In this document: piece after piece, positions 1-8,569 of the stretch
How the letters are laid out: each line of letters opens with the position of its first letter
How positions within the stretch are numbered: the stretch's first letter is position 1
DNA from: Flavobacterium potami
GTDB taxonomy: Bacteria > Bacteroidota > Bacteroidia > Flavobacteriales > Flavobacteriaceae
Length of the DNA: 64,000 nucleotides
Reading direction: 5' to 3'
Assembly (NCBI RefSeq): GCF_020026915.1
Contig: NZ_JAINUY010000001.1
Coordinates: 186,001 to 250,000, forward strand
Notes under the pieces: generated by a model
The model's input: the letters and a program-made list of their open reading frames with translations, nothing else
What the model was told of the DNA's origin: nothing
The model's database searches: none
Position numbers and translations under genes: made by a program

Positions 1-773
1 GTATGACCTTCAATTTCCTCTACCTGATTCAACGCTGTCAATTCAGGTAAAATAATATCTAAAAGCCCAGTTTTGTATAAAAGTAAAAATCCAGTTGAAG
101 GTTTATCCGTCATGAGGATTTTGTTTAATTCATCAACGATTCTTTCGCCTGAAATAATTTTGATTCTTTCTGCATTTTTTGTGATGGCATTCAATGAATT
201 TTCTTCGATTTCGAAATTCAATTGAGTCGCAAAACGAATCGCACGAAGCATTCGCAAAGGATCATCAGAATATGTAATGTCTGGATCCAAAGGCGTTTTG
301 ATTGTTTTGCTTTCTAAATCTGTTAAACCATTAAATGGATCTAAAAGATCTCCGAAATTATTTTGATTTAAAGAAAGTGCGAAAGCATTGATCGTAAAAT
401 CACGACGATTTTGATCATCTTGTAAAGTTCCGTTTTCAACAATCGGATTTCGGCTGTCGCGGCTATAAGATTCTTTTCGTGCACCAACAAATTCAATATC
501 GGTATCTTCAAAACGAAGCATTGCTGTTCCATAACTTTTAAAAACCTGAACTTTTGGTTTGTTTGGGAGCAAATCTGAAACTTTAAGTGCTAATTCAATT
601 CCGCTTCCAACTGCTACAACGTCAATATCTTTTTTAGAACCTCGGTTTAAAAGCAAGTCACGAACAAATCCGCCGATCACGTATGAGTCAACGTTTAATT
701 CCTGAGAAGCTTTCGAAATAATATCGAAGATTTTGTTTTGTAAAGCAGATTTATAATTTGTTTGTACAGCCAC
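1..773 (-). CDS. CCA tRNA nucleotidyltransferase (partial, C-terminus beyond window)
   Basis: Adds or repairs the 3' CCA of tRNAs in the cytosol. The 257 visible codons are the N-terminal part and run off the left edge. The nucleotidyltransferase signature is clear: VIGGFVRDLLLNRGSKKDID with the two metal-binding aspartates of the GG...DxD fold, then RRDFTINAFALSL, DPFNGLTDLE and DDPLRMLRAIRFA, all typical of the poly(A) polymerase/CCA-adding class II family. No ATG is in frame upstream, so a GTG at 773 giving VAVQTNYKSALQ is proposed as the start. The HD or C-terminal RNA-binding part cannot be seen. Family assignment is firm; the start is less so. Confidence 0.9.
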   Translation of the reverse strand, partial: MAVQTNYKSALQNKIFDIISKASQELNVDSYVIGGFVRDLLLNRGSKKDIDVVAVGSGIELALKVSDLLPNKPKVQVFKSYGTAMLRFEDTDIEFVGARKESYSRDSRNPIVENGTLQDDQNRRDFTINAFALSLNQNNFGDLLDPFNGLTDLESKTIKTPLDPDITYSDDPLRMLRAIRFATQLNFEIEENSLNAITKNAERIKIISGERIVDELNKILMTDKPSTGFLLLYKTGLLDIILPELTALNQVEEIEGH

Positions 774-1051
774 GAATTCACTAATTTTTTGAGTAAAAAT
801 GCAATTTGAATTTCAGACGAAATAAATTGCACGCAAATTTACAACATAGAAAATGCCTATTATAATCTATCGCTCACTTTTTTGAAGAATTTAATAGTTT
901 TTGATGTTGATTTTTGTGAAAATTGGAAAAGGGTTGCCACGAATTACGCGAATTACTTGAATTTCTTTTTTTCTGCCACAGATTAAAGGATGAAAAAACT
1001 TGATAATATTTGTATAAGAATAAATTATGTATTTGTGCAGGTAAATGATCT

Positions 1052-1220
1052 ACCACAAATTACACAAATTAACACAAATTTATTTTTAATAGTTCAGATT
1101 TAAAATGATTCAGAATCTTTGTAAATCTTATATCTCGATCACTATAGAATGACAATTAATTTAGTCAATGTACGGAAGATTAATTTGTGTTAATTTGTGT
1201 TAATTTGTGTAATTTGTGGT
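1052..1220. repeat. Long inverted repeat, CCACAAATTACACAAATT family
   Basis: The arms 1052-1080 and 1192-1220 are perfectly complementary over 29 bp and each is made of tandem ACACAAATTA-like units ending in ACCACAAATT. The right arm has one additional TAATTTGTGT unit (1181-1190). The loop is 111 nt. Related words recur at 11779-11842 and 32800-32857. Confidence 0.85.
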
Positions 1221-1286
1221 TAAAAAATATTTATGCGGAAATAGAACAAATCAATTGCGATAATCTATTTTTAGAAATGCAATTTG

Positions 1287-1294
1287 TATTTTTG
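1287..1294 (+). promoter_or_regulatory. -7 promoter box of yaaA
   Basis: TATTTTTG fits the Bacteroidota -7 consensus TAnnTTTG and lies 20 nt before the yaaA ATG, predicting a short leader. No good -33 TTG was found at the usual spacing. Confidence 0.5.
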
Positions 1295-1314
1295 AAACAT
1301 ACAAAAACGTACAA

Positions 1315-2073
1315 ATGAAAATTGTTATATCTCCAGCGAAATCATTGAATTTCGAAAAAGAATTACCAACATCTCAATATACAGAACCGTCTTTTTTAAA
1401 AGAAGCAAGAGTGGTTCATAAAGTAGTAAAACAAAAAAAGCCATCTGAATTATCAGAATTAATGTCGATTTCAGACAAACTAGCCGATTTAAATTGGAAA
1501 AGAAATCAAGATTGGAAAACACCTTTTACGCCAGAAAATGCACGCCCTGCAGTTTATACTTTTGATGGCGATGTTTATACGGGTTTAGATGCTTATACCA
1601 TTCCGTTAGATAAATTAGAGGTTCTGCAAGATAAACTTCGAATTTTATCTGGACTTTACGGACTTTTAAAACCTCTAGATTTAATGCAGGCATACCGCTT
1701 GGAAATGGGAACTAAAATGCCAGTTGCAGAATCTAAAAACCTACACGAATTCTGGAAACCAACAGTTACAAAAGCTTTAAACAAAGAATTGAAAAAAGAT
1801 GAGTTATTTGTGAATTTGGCAAGTAATGAATATTTTTCTGCAGTTGATGTAAAAGCTTTAAAAGTACCCGTTATTACGCCAGACTTTAAAGATTACAAAG
1901 ACGGAAAATTAAAAATGATCAGTTTTTTTGCTAAAAAGGCGAGAGGTATGATGGTTCGTTATATAATCGACACAAATGCTGAAACTATTGATGATCTAAA
2001 AGGTTTCAATTACGAAGGATATCAGTTTGATGCGAATCTTTCAAAAGGGAATCATTTGGTTTTTACGAGATAG
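1315..2073 (+). CDS. yaaA: YaaA family peroxide stress protein (DUF328)
   Basis: 252 residues, the normal length for the YaaA/UPF0246 family. The N-terminus MKIVISPAKSLNFEKELP is the family hallmark, and further conserved blocks are visible: RPAVYTFDGDVYTGLDA, LSGLYGLLKPLDLMQAYRLE, NLASNEYFSAV and ISFFAKKARGMMVRYII. In E. coli YaaA protects cells under hydrogen peroxide stress by limiting free iron and binds DNA; that role is inferred here from family membership only. It stands alone, with its own -7 box upstream and a bidirectional terminator downstream. The ATG at 1315 directly begins the conserved N-terminus, so the start is secure. Confidence 0.93.
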   Translation: MKIVISPAKSLNFEKELPTSQYTEPSFLKEARVVHKVVKQKKPSELSELMSISDKLADLNWKRNQDWKTPFTPENARPAVYTFDGDVYTGLDAYTIPLDKLEVLQDKLRILSGLYGLLKPLDLMQAYRLEMGTKMPVAESKNLHEFWKPTVTKALNKELKKDELFVNLASNEYFSAVDVKALKVPVITPDFKDYKDGKLKMISFFAKKARGMMVRYIIDTNAETIDDLKGFNYEGYQFDANLSKGNHLVFTR

Positions 2074-2081
2074 ATTTTTTG

Positions 2082-2203
2082 AGGTTCTAAGGAGCTAAGA
2101 TGCTAAGGTTCTAAGTTGCTAAGATTCTGAGTTTTTAAAAGAGCCGGAGGCTCGATGCATATTGTATGCAGGGATTTCAATCCCTGTGGATTTCGAAGAA
2201 ATC
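2082..2203. repeat. CTAAG-word repeat followed by four consecutive mini-hairpins
   Basis: 2082-2128 has reiterated GGTTCTAAG / GCTAAG words, a family also seen at 13717-13754 and 59871-59962. Directly after come four short perfect palindromes end to end: GAGCCGGAGGCTC (2141-2153), TGCATATTGTATGCA (2157-2171), CAGGGATTTCAATCCCTG (2169-2186) and GATTTCGAAGAAATC (2189-2203). Confidence 0.75.
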
Positions 2204-2213
2204 AATAAAAAAC

Positions 2214-2246
2214 AACGCCGAATTCAATTAAGAATTCGGCGTTTTT
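2214..2246. terminator. Bidirectional hairpin terminator, yaaA / emrB-like operon
   Basis: AACGCCGAATTC and GAATTCGGCGTT form a 12-bp stem with a 6-nt loop, followed by a T-run on the plus strand and preceded by an A-run. It sits between convergent genes and can serve both. Confidence 0.85.
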
Positions 2247-2268
2247 GCGTATTATAAATCTATTATTA

Positions 2269-3855
2269 TTAATGCATTGCGTCGGCTGCACTAATTTTGT
2301 TCTTTCCTTTTTTAATGAAAAGGATGATAGGAATACAGCATAAAAACATAATTCCTAGATACATGAAAATATCCATGTAGGCCATTACGGTACTTTGTTT
2401 CATTATAGAATATTCTATTGCCTGATACGCTTTTTTCAAAGCAACATCTGCGCTATATCCTTTAGCCATAAAGGCGTGTTGCATTCCTGCAATACGTTGT
2501 TGTACGTCAAACTTTGCTGGATCTAAATTGTTTATTAAATCTACTCTGTGCGACTGACTGAAACGAGTAATAAAAGTGGTAATAATTGCAATACCGAAAG
2601 ATCCGCCTAACTGACGCATCATTCCTGTAAATGCTGCTCCTTCACCAATTTGTTTTCCTTTCAAAGTAGAAAGAGAAAGTGTTGTAATAGGTACAAAAAG
2701 TAATCCTAGACCGATTCCTCTTAAAATTAAAGGCCAGTACATATGTTCAACTCCGGTGTCTGGTGTCATACGGCTGTACATCATAAAGGTAAAGAAGAAG
2801 AAAACTAAAAACCCAACTCCAACCATGTAAGCTTGAGGAACACCTTTTTGGATCATATTTCCAACAAATGGCATCATAATCGCGGTTGTTATCGATCCCG
2901 GAATTAATAATAAACCGGCATCAGTTGCTGTCCATCCTAAAATAGACTGCGTATAAATTGGTATAATTAATGTCGAACCATATAAACCAAAACCAAGAAT
3001 GAAACACATTACGGTTCCGATTCTTAAGTTTCCGTCTTTTAAAACACTTAAGTTCACGATTGGATATTTATAAGTAAGCTCTCTCCATATAAATAATACC
3101 AATCCAAGAACTGTTACAACACTTAAGGTTACAATTAAAGAATCGTTAAACCAGTCATCTTGCTGTCCGTGTTCTAGTACGAATTGTAACGAACCGATAA
3201 AGGCACTCAACAAAATAATTCCCCACCAGTCAACCTGATTGGCTTTTAATTTTTCTCCATATTTTGGACTTCTAACAAAAGTTAAAGCCAAAATAGTTGC
3301 AATAATTCCTAACGGAATGTTGATGTAGAAAATATAAGGCCAAGAATAATTATCAACCAAATAACCTCCTAAAGGTGGTCCCAGAGTTGGTCCAACAATT
3401 ACACCCATTCCGTAAATCGCTTGCGCCATTCCACGTTTTGCCACAGGGTAACTTTCTGTAATAATCGTCTGGGCTGTTACTAGAAGCGCTCCACCACCCA
3501 TACCTTGTACGAATCGGAAGGCTACTAGTTCCCATATATTTGTGGCATTACCACACAAGAAGGAACAGACTGTAAATATTATGATCGAAGCCACAAAATA
3601 ATTTCGTCTTCCAAATTGCTGCGATAGCCAGCTCGTCATCGGAATTACAATAACATTCGCAATTGCGTATGCTGTAATTACCCATGCAACATCGGTCAAG
3701 GTAGCACCAAGACTCCCGCGCATGTCTGTTAGTGCAACGTTTACAATCGTCGTGTCAACAATCTCCAGCAATGCACAAAGTACTGCCGTAATCGTAATGA
3801 CAACACGTCTGAAACCGTATTCTACTAAATCGTCATCTTGTACTGCTGTTGCCAT
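2269..3855 (-). CDS. DHA2 family MFS multidrug efflux permease (EmrB/QacA type)
   Basis: Inner-membrane drug:proton antiporter of 528 residues, the usual size for the 14-helix DHA2 family. Visible hallmarks are the first helix with LLEIVDTTIVNVALTDM (motif D1), the ALAD-like segment, GRRNYF in the loop after helix 2 (motif A), RFVQGMGGGALLVTAQ (motif B) and GPTLGPPLGGYLVD (motif C, the antiporter motif). The C-terminus is hydrophobic with a final helix near 495-517. It lies 4 nt after an HlyD-type adaptor and is the last gene of a TetR-regulated operon with a TolC-like channel, so it very likely works as a tripartite exporter across both membranes. Substrates cannot be told from the sequence. 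Confidence 0.92.
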   Translation of the reverse strand: MATAVQDDDLVEYGFRRVVITITAVLCALLEIVDTTIVNVALTDMRGSLGATLTDVAWVITAYAIANVIVIPMTSWLSQQFGRRNYFVASIIIFTVCSFLCGNATNIWELVAFRFVQGMGGGALLVTAQTIITESYPVAKRGMAQAIYGMGVIVGPTLGPPLGGYLVDNYSWPYIFYINIPLGIIATILALTFVRSPKYGEKLKANQVDWWGIILLSAFIGSLQFVLEHGQQDDWFNDSLIVTLSVVTVLGLVLFIWRELTYKYPIVNLSVLKDGNLRIGTVMCFILGFGLYGSTLIIPIYTQSILGWTATDAGLLLIPGSITTAIMMPFVGNMIQKGVPQAYMVGVGFLVFFFFTFMMYSRMTPDTGVEHMYWPLILRGIGLGLLFVPITTLSLSTLKGKQIGEGAAFTGMMRQLGGSFGIAIITTFITRFSQSHRVDLINNLDPAKFDVQQRIAGMQHAFMAKGYSADVALKKAYQAIEYSIMKQSTVMAYMDIFMYLGIMFLCCIPIILFIKKGKNKISAADAMH

Positions 3856-3859
3856 TTAT

Positions 3860-4939
3860 TTATTTTACATGTACATCTACATCAACGTTCATTCCTGGGC
3901 GTAATAATTTTACTTTTTCAGGATCGTTAGATTGATCTAAACTAATTTTTACTGGTAATCTCTGAATTGTTTTTACGAAGTTTCCTGTTGCGTTATCAGG
4001 AGGTAACAATGAAAAACGAGATCCTGTTGCAGGAGAAAATGATGTTACAATTCCTTTGAATTCGTAGTTTGGATAAGCATCAACTTTTAAGCTTACTTTT
4101 TGTCCAACAACCATTTTGTTCAATTGCGTTTCTTTAAAATTAGCTACAACCCAAGCTTCGTTGTTGTTGATGATGTAGAATAAAGATTGTCCTGGCTGAA
4201 CCAATTGTCCTGGCTGAATATCAACTTTAGAAACCTGACCGTCAATTGCAGCAGTAACTACAGTATAAGAAAGATTTAAGTGAGCAACATCAAGCATAGT
4301 TTTTGCTTTTTTAATGTTTGCTGCAGCAACTTCTGTTTGTTTGTCTGAAACTTTAGATTTTGACTGAATAACAGACTTTTGGTAAGAAGTAGCTTTTTGT
4401 TGTTGTTCTAAAACACGTACTTGATTTTCAGCTTCGTCTTTTGCTGCCTGAGCTTGCTCAAATTGCTGTTTTGTAATTGTATGTGTTTTGTACAAGTTAT
4501 TGTAACGGTTAAAATCGTTTGTTAATTGTCTCAATCTAATTTTTGCACTTTCGATAGAACCGCTTGCAGATCTCATTTGAGCATCTGAAACAGATATGCT
4601 TGCATATGCACTTCCAATATCAGCTTTTGCAGCTTCGTATTGACCTTCAGCTCCTAGTAATGCAGCATTAGCTTCATCAATCTTCAATTGATAATCTCTC
4701 TTGTCGATAGTAAATAAAGTATCTCCTTTTTTTACATAATCATTATCTTTCACATAAACTTTGCTGATATATCCAGAAACTCTCGGGATAATCGGATTCA
4801 TTTTTTTCTCGATCTGAGCATCATCTGTTTCTTCGTGTGCTTGACCGTGTAAGTATTTAGATATTCCGTAAGTTCCTCCCAATAAAACCATTACGGTTAG
4901 TATGATGATGAATTTTTTATTTGTCTTTTTCTTTTCCAT
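3860..4939 (-). CDS. HlyD/EmrA family periplasmic adaptor
   Basis: Membrane fusion protein of 359 residues linking the MFS permease to the outer-membrane channel. One N-terminal membrane anchor (about 9-27, FIIILTVMVLLGGTYGISKY) is followed by ETDDAQIEKKMNPIIPRVSG, the standard EmrA opening. A first lipoyl half (KVYVKDNDYVKKGDTLFTID), a long alpha-hairpin coiled coil (about 80-220, Ala/Gln/Lys rich), a second lipoyl half (AAIDGQVSKVDIQPGQLVQP) and a beta-barrel domain follow. It is located between the TolC-like gene (12 nt before) and the permease (4 nt after), an arrangement typical of EmrAB-type pumps. Confidence 0.92.
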   Translation of the reverse strand: MEKKKTNKKFIIILTVMVLLGGTYGISKYLHGQAHEETDDAQIEKKMNPIIPRVSGYISKVYVKDNDYVKKGDTLFTIDKRDYQLKIDEANAALLGAEGQYEAAKADIGSAYASISVSDAQMRSASGSIESAKIRLRQLTNDFNRYNNLYKTHTITKQQFEQAQAAKDEAENQVRVLEQQQKATSYQKSVIQSKSKVSDKQTEVAAANIKKAKTMLDVAHLNLSYTVVTAAIDGQVSKVDIQPGQLVQPGQSLFYIINNNEAWVVANFKETQLNKMVVGQKVSLKVDAYPNYEFKGIVTSFSPATGSRFSLLPPDNATGNFVKTIQRLPVKISLDQSNDPEKVKLLRPGMNVDVDVHVK

Positions 4940-4951
4940 GAGAGCTATCGA

Positions 4952-6274
4952 TTATATTTTAGAAAGATTGAATGATTGTGATAATTGTCCTGATACTGAA
5001 AGTAATTCGTAGTATTTTTGAATGATTGTTGCTTTAGATACAGCGGTATTAATTTTGGCACTTAAATGTTCAACATCTGCTTCAACTAAATCATTAGTAT
5101 CAGCAAGACCATTGTCGAACTTGTCTTTTACCAGTCTGTAATTTTCAGCAGCTTGCTGAAGAGCTTCATTGTAAACCACACTTTGGTTGATTGCTAAGTC
5201 ATAATCTTCAAGAGATTTTTGAACTTCAACTTTAATACGGTCTGTCATAATAGCTTCAGTATTTTTTACTTCCAAAGCTCTACTTTCTGCCTCTTTTACG
5301 TGTGCACTGTTTTTTAAGATTCCAGATAAATCATAAGATAAACCTAAACCAAAATTCATTGCATATTTTACTGTAATAATATCTTTAAGATCTAAAGCAG
5401 TATAGCCTCCAAGTAATGAAAGAGTTGGGTAGTAAGCCGCTTTTGCAATTCTAATATTGGCTTCAGAAGCTTTAGATTGCAAACGAATTGCTTCTAAATC
5501 TTTTCTACTTTCAAGTGCCAATGCATCTGTTGTTGGGGCATTGTTTGTTTTTAAATTAAAGAAATCATCTTCGTTAACTTGAAGCTTTGTTTCTGGAGCT
5601 AATTTAAGTAAAGTTGTTAGATAAAAATTGATATTGTTTAAGTTGTTAGTAGCTTCGTCAATAGATAATTGAGTTTTTGAAACTAATAATTGTGCTTTCA
5701 ACAAATCATTTCTCGGAATAATTCCGTTTTTTTCTAATTCAGTAAAATCAGTAACACGCTGTTTAGCGCTTTTTTGATTTTCGTTTAAAACATCCAAAGT
5801 TTTTTGTGCTTTGTATAAAGCTGTGTAATAGGTGATTACTTTTAAAGCAACATCTTCTTTTGTTTTTTCAGCAGTAGCGGTTTCTGCTTCATACATGCTG
5901 TCGTAAGCATCAATACTGCTTTGAATTTTAAATCCTGCGAAAATTGGTAAGCTTAAATTAGCCATTCCAAGCATTGCGCGATCTGGAGAAGCTAGAGTAG
6001 CAGCACTTTCACCTTCGTTGTGCATGTCAATCGAAGCTTTAGTAAGGCGCTGATATTGTCCAGAAATTTTAAGATCTGGATACTGATTGTTTTTTACGGT
6101 TTTTAACTCGTACATTTTTGTGTTTACCTTAGTATTGGCAAGTGTAACCTCGTTACTTTTTTCCCACGCCATCTTCACGGCTTCGTCTAAGGTTAAACTT
6201 GTTTTTTCTTGTGCTTCTATTGAAGATATTCCGATAAAGAAAACTCCAAAGAGCATTAATTGACTAATTTTCAT
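4952..6274 (-). CDS. TolC family outer-membrane channel protein
   Basis: Outer-membrane efflux protein of 440 residues with a signal peptide (MKISQLMLFGVFFIGISSIEA, cleavage before QEKTSL). It has two OEP repeats: LTLDEAVKMAWEKSNEVTLA at the start, YPDLKISGQYQ, then the second repeat with DLEAIRLQSKASEANIRIAKAAYYPTLSLLGGY and a long helical tail. An ATG two codons upstream (6280) is also possible; both overlap the 3' end of the tetR gene, so translation is probably coupled. It completes the tripartite pump with the adaptor and permease downstream. Confidence 0.9.
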   Translation of the reverse strand: MKISQLMLFGVFFIGISSIEAQEKTSLTLDEAVKMAWEKSNEVTLANTKVNTKMYELKTVKNNQYPDLKISGQYQRLTKASIDMHNEGESAATLASPDRAMLGMANLSLPIFAGFKIQSSIDAYDSMYEAETATAEKTKEDVALKVITYYTALYKAQKTLDVLNENQKSAKQRVTDFTELEKNGIIPRNDLLKAQLLVSKTQLSIDEATNNLNNINFYLTTLLKLAPETKLQVNEDDFFNLKTNNAPTTDALALESRKDLEAIRLQSKASEANIRIAKAAYYPTLSLLGGYTALDLKDIITVKYAMNFGLGLSYDLSGILKNSAHVKEAESRALEVKNTEAIMTDRIKVEVQKSLEDYDLAINQSVVYNEALQQAAENYRLVKDKFDNGLADTNDLVEADVEHLSAKINTAVSKATIIQKYYELLSVSGQLSQSFNLSKI

Positions 6275-6893
6275 AAACAAGTAGCGCTTTTATAGTTTGT
6301 TGAATGTGCTTTGTAAGATCGTTTTTAATGTAATTGTTAAACTTTTCTTCTGTTTTTAAATCCAATAATTCTTCGAAGAAAGAGCGATTCATGTGAAAGT
6401 GAAAAAAGGTTCCAATAATCGTTGGTGTAATAAGTTGGATATTAATATCCTTTCTAAAAACGCCCTGCGCTTGTCCTTGGTTGATAATGCTTTCAACAGA
6501 TTTTAAGTTTCCTTTTTTTAATTCTGTAAAAGCTTGAAGACTTTTTTCTCTCTTTTTGTTGTAAAGTTCAAAATGTAACACTCTGTAAATCCCCTTGTTA
6601 AGGCAAATTCTGTTAATGTAAATTTCGATTAATTTATTGACTTTTTCAAGCGGTTGAAGATTTTCCTGCAATAAATTTTCAAGTTGTAATTTTAGATCAA
6701 CAGTTTTGTAGAAAATTAGGGCTTCCAGAAGCCTTTCTTTTGAACCAAAATAATACGAGACCATGGCAATGTTGATTTTTGCCTCTTTAGAGATATCTCG
6801 TATCGATGTTCCTTCAAATCCTTTCTCAGAAAACAGCTTTTCAGCAACGTTAAGAATCTGAATTTTTTTATCGTTTAATTCGATGTCTGACAT
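6264..6893 (-). CDS. TetR/AcrR family transcriptional repressor of the efflux operon
   Basis: 209 residues from the ATG at 6893 (MSDIELNDKKIQILNVAEKL). The TetR DNA-binding domain is clear: LFSEKGFEGTSIRDISKEAK, then INIAMVSYYFGSKERLLEAL as the recognition region. The C-terminal ligand-binding part (about 75-205) is diverged, as is normal. An earlier in-frame ATG at 6944 would start inside the operator array and upstream of the predicted transcription start, so it is rejected. The gene is first in the operon tetR-tolC-emrA-emrB and overlaps the next gene. Two identical palindromes cover its promoter, so autorepression and ligand-induced efflux are inferred. Confidence 0.9.
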   Translation of the reverse strand: MSDIELNDKKIQILNVAEKLFSEKGFEGTSIRDISKEAKINIAMVSYYFGSKERLLEALIFYKTVDLKLQLENLLQENLQPLEKVNKLIEIYINRICLNKGIYRVLHFELYNKKREKSLQAFTELKKGNLKSVESIINQGQAQGVFRKDINIQLITPTIIGTFFHFHMNRSFFEELLDLKTEEKFNNYIKNDLTKHIQQTIKALLVYEN

Positions 6894-6914
6894 GGTATTG
6901 TTTCTAATCGAATG

Positions 6915-6952
6915 CAAAATTAAACACTTGTTTAATTTAAACACTTGTTTAA
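6915..6952 (-). promoter_or_regulatory. Promoter with two tandem TetR-type operators
   Basis: Two identical 16-bp palindromes TTAAACACTTGTTTAA (plus strand) lie at 6920-6935 and 6937-6952, 17 bp apart centre to centre. The first extends to a 22-bp near-perfect palindrome (6917-6938). The minus-strand -7 box TAATTTTG (6915-6922) overlaps the proximal operator, and the distal one covers the -33 zone. Sequence is seen; binding by the adjacent TetR is inferred. Confidence 0.75.
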
Positions 6953-7027
6953 TTTTATTTTAACATAATATTAACATAAAACGGTTTCGATATTTGTGGT
7001 TTTGAAATTGTTTCTAAAGCATAAAAA

Positions 7028-7054
7028 AGCCTGAAAAACTAAGTCTTTCAGGCT
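7028..7054 (-). terminator. Terminator at the end of the trp operon
   Basis: AGCCTGAAA and TTTCAGGCT form a 9-bp stem. On the minus strand the hairpin is followed by TTTTTTAT. It lies 13 nt after the stop of the last minus-strand gene. Confidence 0.8.
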
Positions 7055-7067
7055 GTTTGCTTTCAAT

Positions 7068-7781
7068 TTAATTCTTTGGTAATTTCACTTGCTTAAAAAT
7101 ACCAATATTAGAAAATGATAGAATATCAGTTTTGTTTTTTGGTGTCAGATCATATCTGATATTAGAAATAATTTCATCTTTTGGTGATAGTTTTAGATCT
7201 TCAATAGATATTGTAGAGACAATACTAGAGCTTTTCGTTCTAATGAAAATATTTGTTTTTTTGAATTTTAAAATATCTAAATGTTCAGGTTCAAAACTCA
7301 CAACGTCATTTAAATTATAAAAGAAAATACTATCGCGAGATTCTTTAAATGTTTCAAATTGATATCTTTTATAACCTTGATTTTTAAATGTAAAACCTTC
7401 ATTTTGAAAAATCTTAGTTTTAATTTTAATGCCTTTTTCCTCACTATCCTTAATTTTTAATGGTATAAAGGTTTTGTTAGGAGCTATTTGATCATCAAGT
7501 TCTTCACAGTCAACACCAGAAATATTTTGTTTTGTGGGAATGGTTTCAAAATATTGAAAAGGTAATGATTCTACATTATTGATATCAAATACTTGAGTTG
7601 AATCTAAAATAGTATATCCAAATATGTATGAATCGCGTCCCCCCCAAGCATCATATTTATAAATAACTTTAGAGGAATTTTCAATTTTTTGAACAAATAA
7701 TTCTGAAATCTTCCAGCTACGGTCACAACTCATATTCAAGAATAAGGATGCAATAATTATGAAGATTTTAAAATATTTCAT
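7068..7781 (-). CDS. Hypothetical lipoprotein, 237 aa
   Basis: Not recognised. The N-terminus MKYFKIFIIIASLFLNMSC is a lipoprotein signal with the lipobox LNMSC and cysteine 19, followed by DRSW. An Asp after the cysteine is compatible with retention or surface sorting, which cannot be told apart here. The rest is mixed alpha/beta with many Ile, Lys and Phe residues and no recognisable domain. It begins 10 nt after trpA and precedes the operon terminator, so it is probably the last gene of the trp transcript, although no tryptophan-related role can be seen. Confidence 0.7.
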   Translation of the reverse strand: MKYFKIFIIIASLFLNMSCDRSWKISELFVQKIENSSKVIYKYDAWGGRDSYIFGYTILDSTQVFDINNVESLPFQYFETIPTKQNISGVDCEELDDQIAPNKTFIPLKIKDSEEKGIKIKTKIFQNEGFTFKNQGYKRYQFETFKESRDSIFFYNLNDVVSFEPEHLDILKFKKTNIFIRTKSSSIVSTISIEDLKLSPKDEIISNIRYDLTPKNKTDILSFSNIGIFKQVKLPKN

Positions 7782-7791
7782 TTGAATTTAT

Positions 7792-8553
7792 TTATCGAAT
7801 CTCCCCAACAAATTCAGCAATTTTCCCACTTCCGTTTTCTGCTAAATGCTTAATAAAAGCACTTCCGATAATAGCACCTTTTGCATATTTTGTAGCTTGA
7901 TTGAAAGTTTCTTTATTTGAAATTCCGAAACCAACAATTTGAGGGTTTTTCAAATTCATGTCGGCAATTCTTTCAAAATACGTTTCTTGAGTATCACCAA
8001 AACCAGCTTGAGATCCTGTAACGCTTGCAGAACTTACCATATAAATAAATCCGTTTGAAACGCTGTCGATAAAACGAATACGTTCTTCTGACGTTTGTGG
8101 TGTAATTAAAAACACATTAATTAAACCGTATTTTTCGAAAATTGCTTTGTATTCGTCTGCGTAAACATCAACTGGAAGATCTGGAATAATCAGACCGTCA
8201 ATTCCGATTTCCGCACATTTTTGGCAGAAAGCTTCAACGCCGTATTGTAACATCGGATTAAAATATCCCATAATAATCAACGGAATTTTTACGCTTTCGC
8301 GGATGTTCTTCAGCTGATCAAAAAGAATTTGTGTTGTCATTCCGTTATGAAGCGCCGTTGTGGAACTTGCCTGAATGGTTGGCCCGTCTGCCAAAGGATC
8401 ACTAAAAGGAAGTCCGATTTCAATTAAATCAACTCCGTTTTTTTCTAAATCCTGAATCATCTGCACCGTATCGTTTAAGTTCGGATATCCGGCAGAAAAA
8501 TAAATAGAAAGTATCTTTTTATCTTCTTGTAATTTCTGAGTTATTCTGTTCAT
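7792..8553 (-). CDS. trpA: Tryptophan synthase alpha chain
   Basis: Cleaves indole-3-glycerol phosphate to indole and glyceraldehyde-3-phosphate; indole is channelled to TrpB. The 253 residues form a TIM barrel. The active-site glutamate block is LIEIGLPFSDPLADGPTIQ (about residues 41-59), and the second catalytic Asp is in IDGLIIPDLPVD. The phosphate-binding C-terminal part VGFGISNKETF and GAIIGSAFIKHL is present. It lies last among the trp genes, separated from trpB by two non-trp genes and a palindromic repeat block. Confidence 0.96.
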   Translation of the reverse strand: MNRITQKLQEDKKILSIYFSAGYPNLNDTVQMIQDLEKNGVDLIEIGLPFSDPLADGPTIQASSTTALHNGMTTQILFDQLKNIRESVKIPLIIMGYFNPMLQYGVEAFCQKCAEIGIDGLIIPDLPVDVYADEYKAIFEKYGLINVFLITPQTSEERIRFIDSVSNGFIYMVSSASVTGSQAGFGDTQETYFERIADMNLKNPQIVGFGISNKETFNQATKYAKGAIIGSAFIKHLAENGSGKIAEFVGEIR

Positions 8554-8569
8554 TTTAATATCTTTTTAT

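Larger units (their letters stand above)
774..1314. other. Intergenic region between two divergent genes, repeat-rich
   Basis: No credible gene. The left part carries half-copies of the GCCACGAATTACGCGAATT word family (about 936-960, and a GCCACAGATTAAAG variant near 977). The centre holds a perfect 29-bp inverted repeat (see 1052-1220). The right end holds the yaaA promoter. Confidence 0.7.

Noticed and set aside
874..1056. Minus-strand reading frame of 60 codons in the CCA / yaaA gap
   Set aside because: It is made of low-complexity Asn/Ser/Lys runs translated from the GCCACGAATT repeat words; no start signal or promoter, composition unlike its neighbours.
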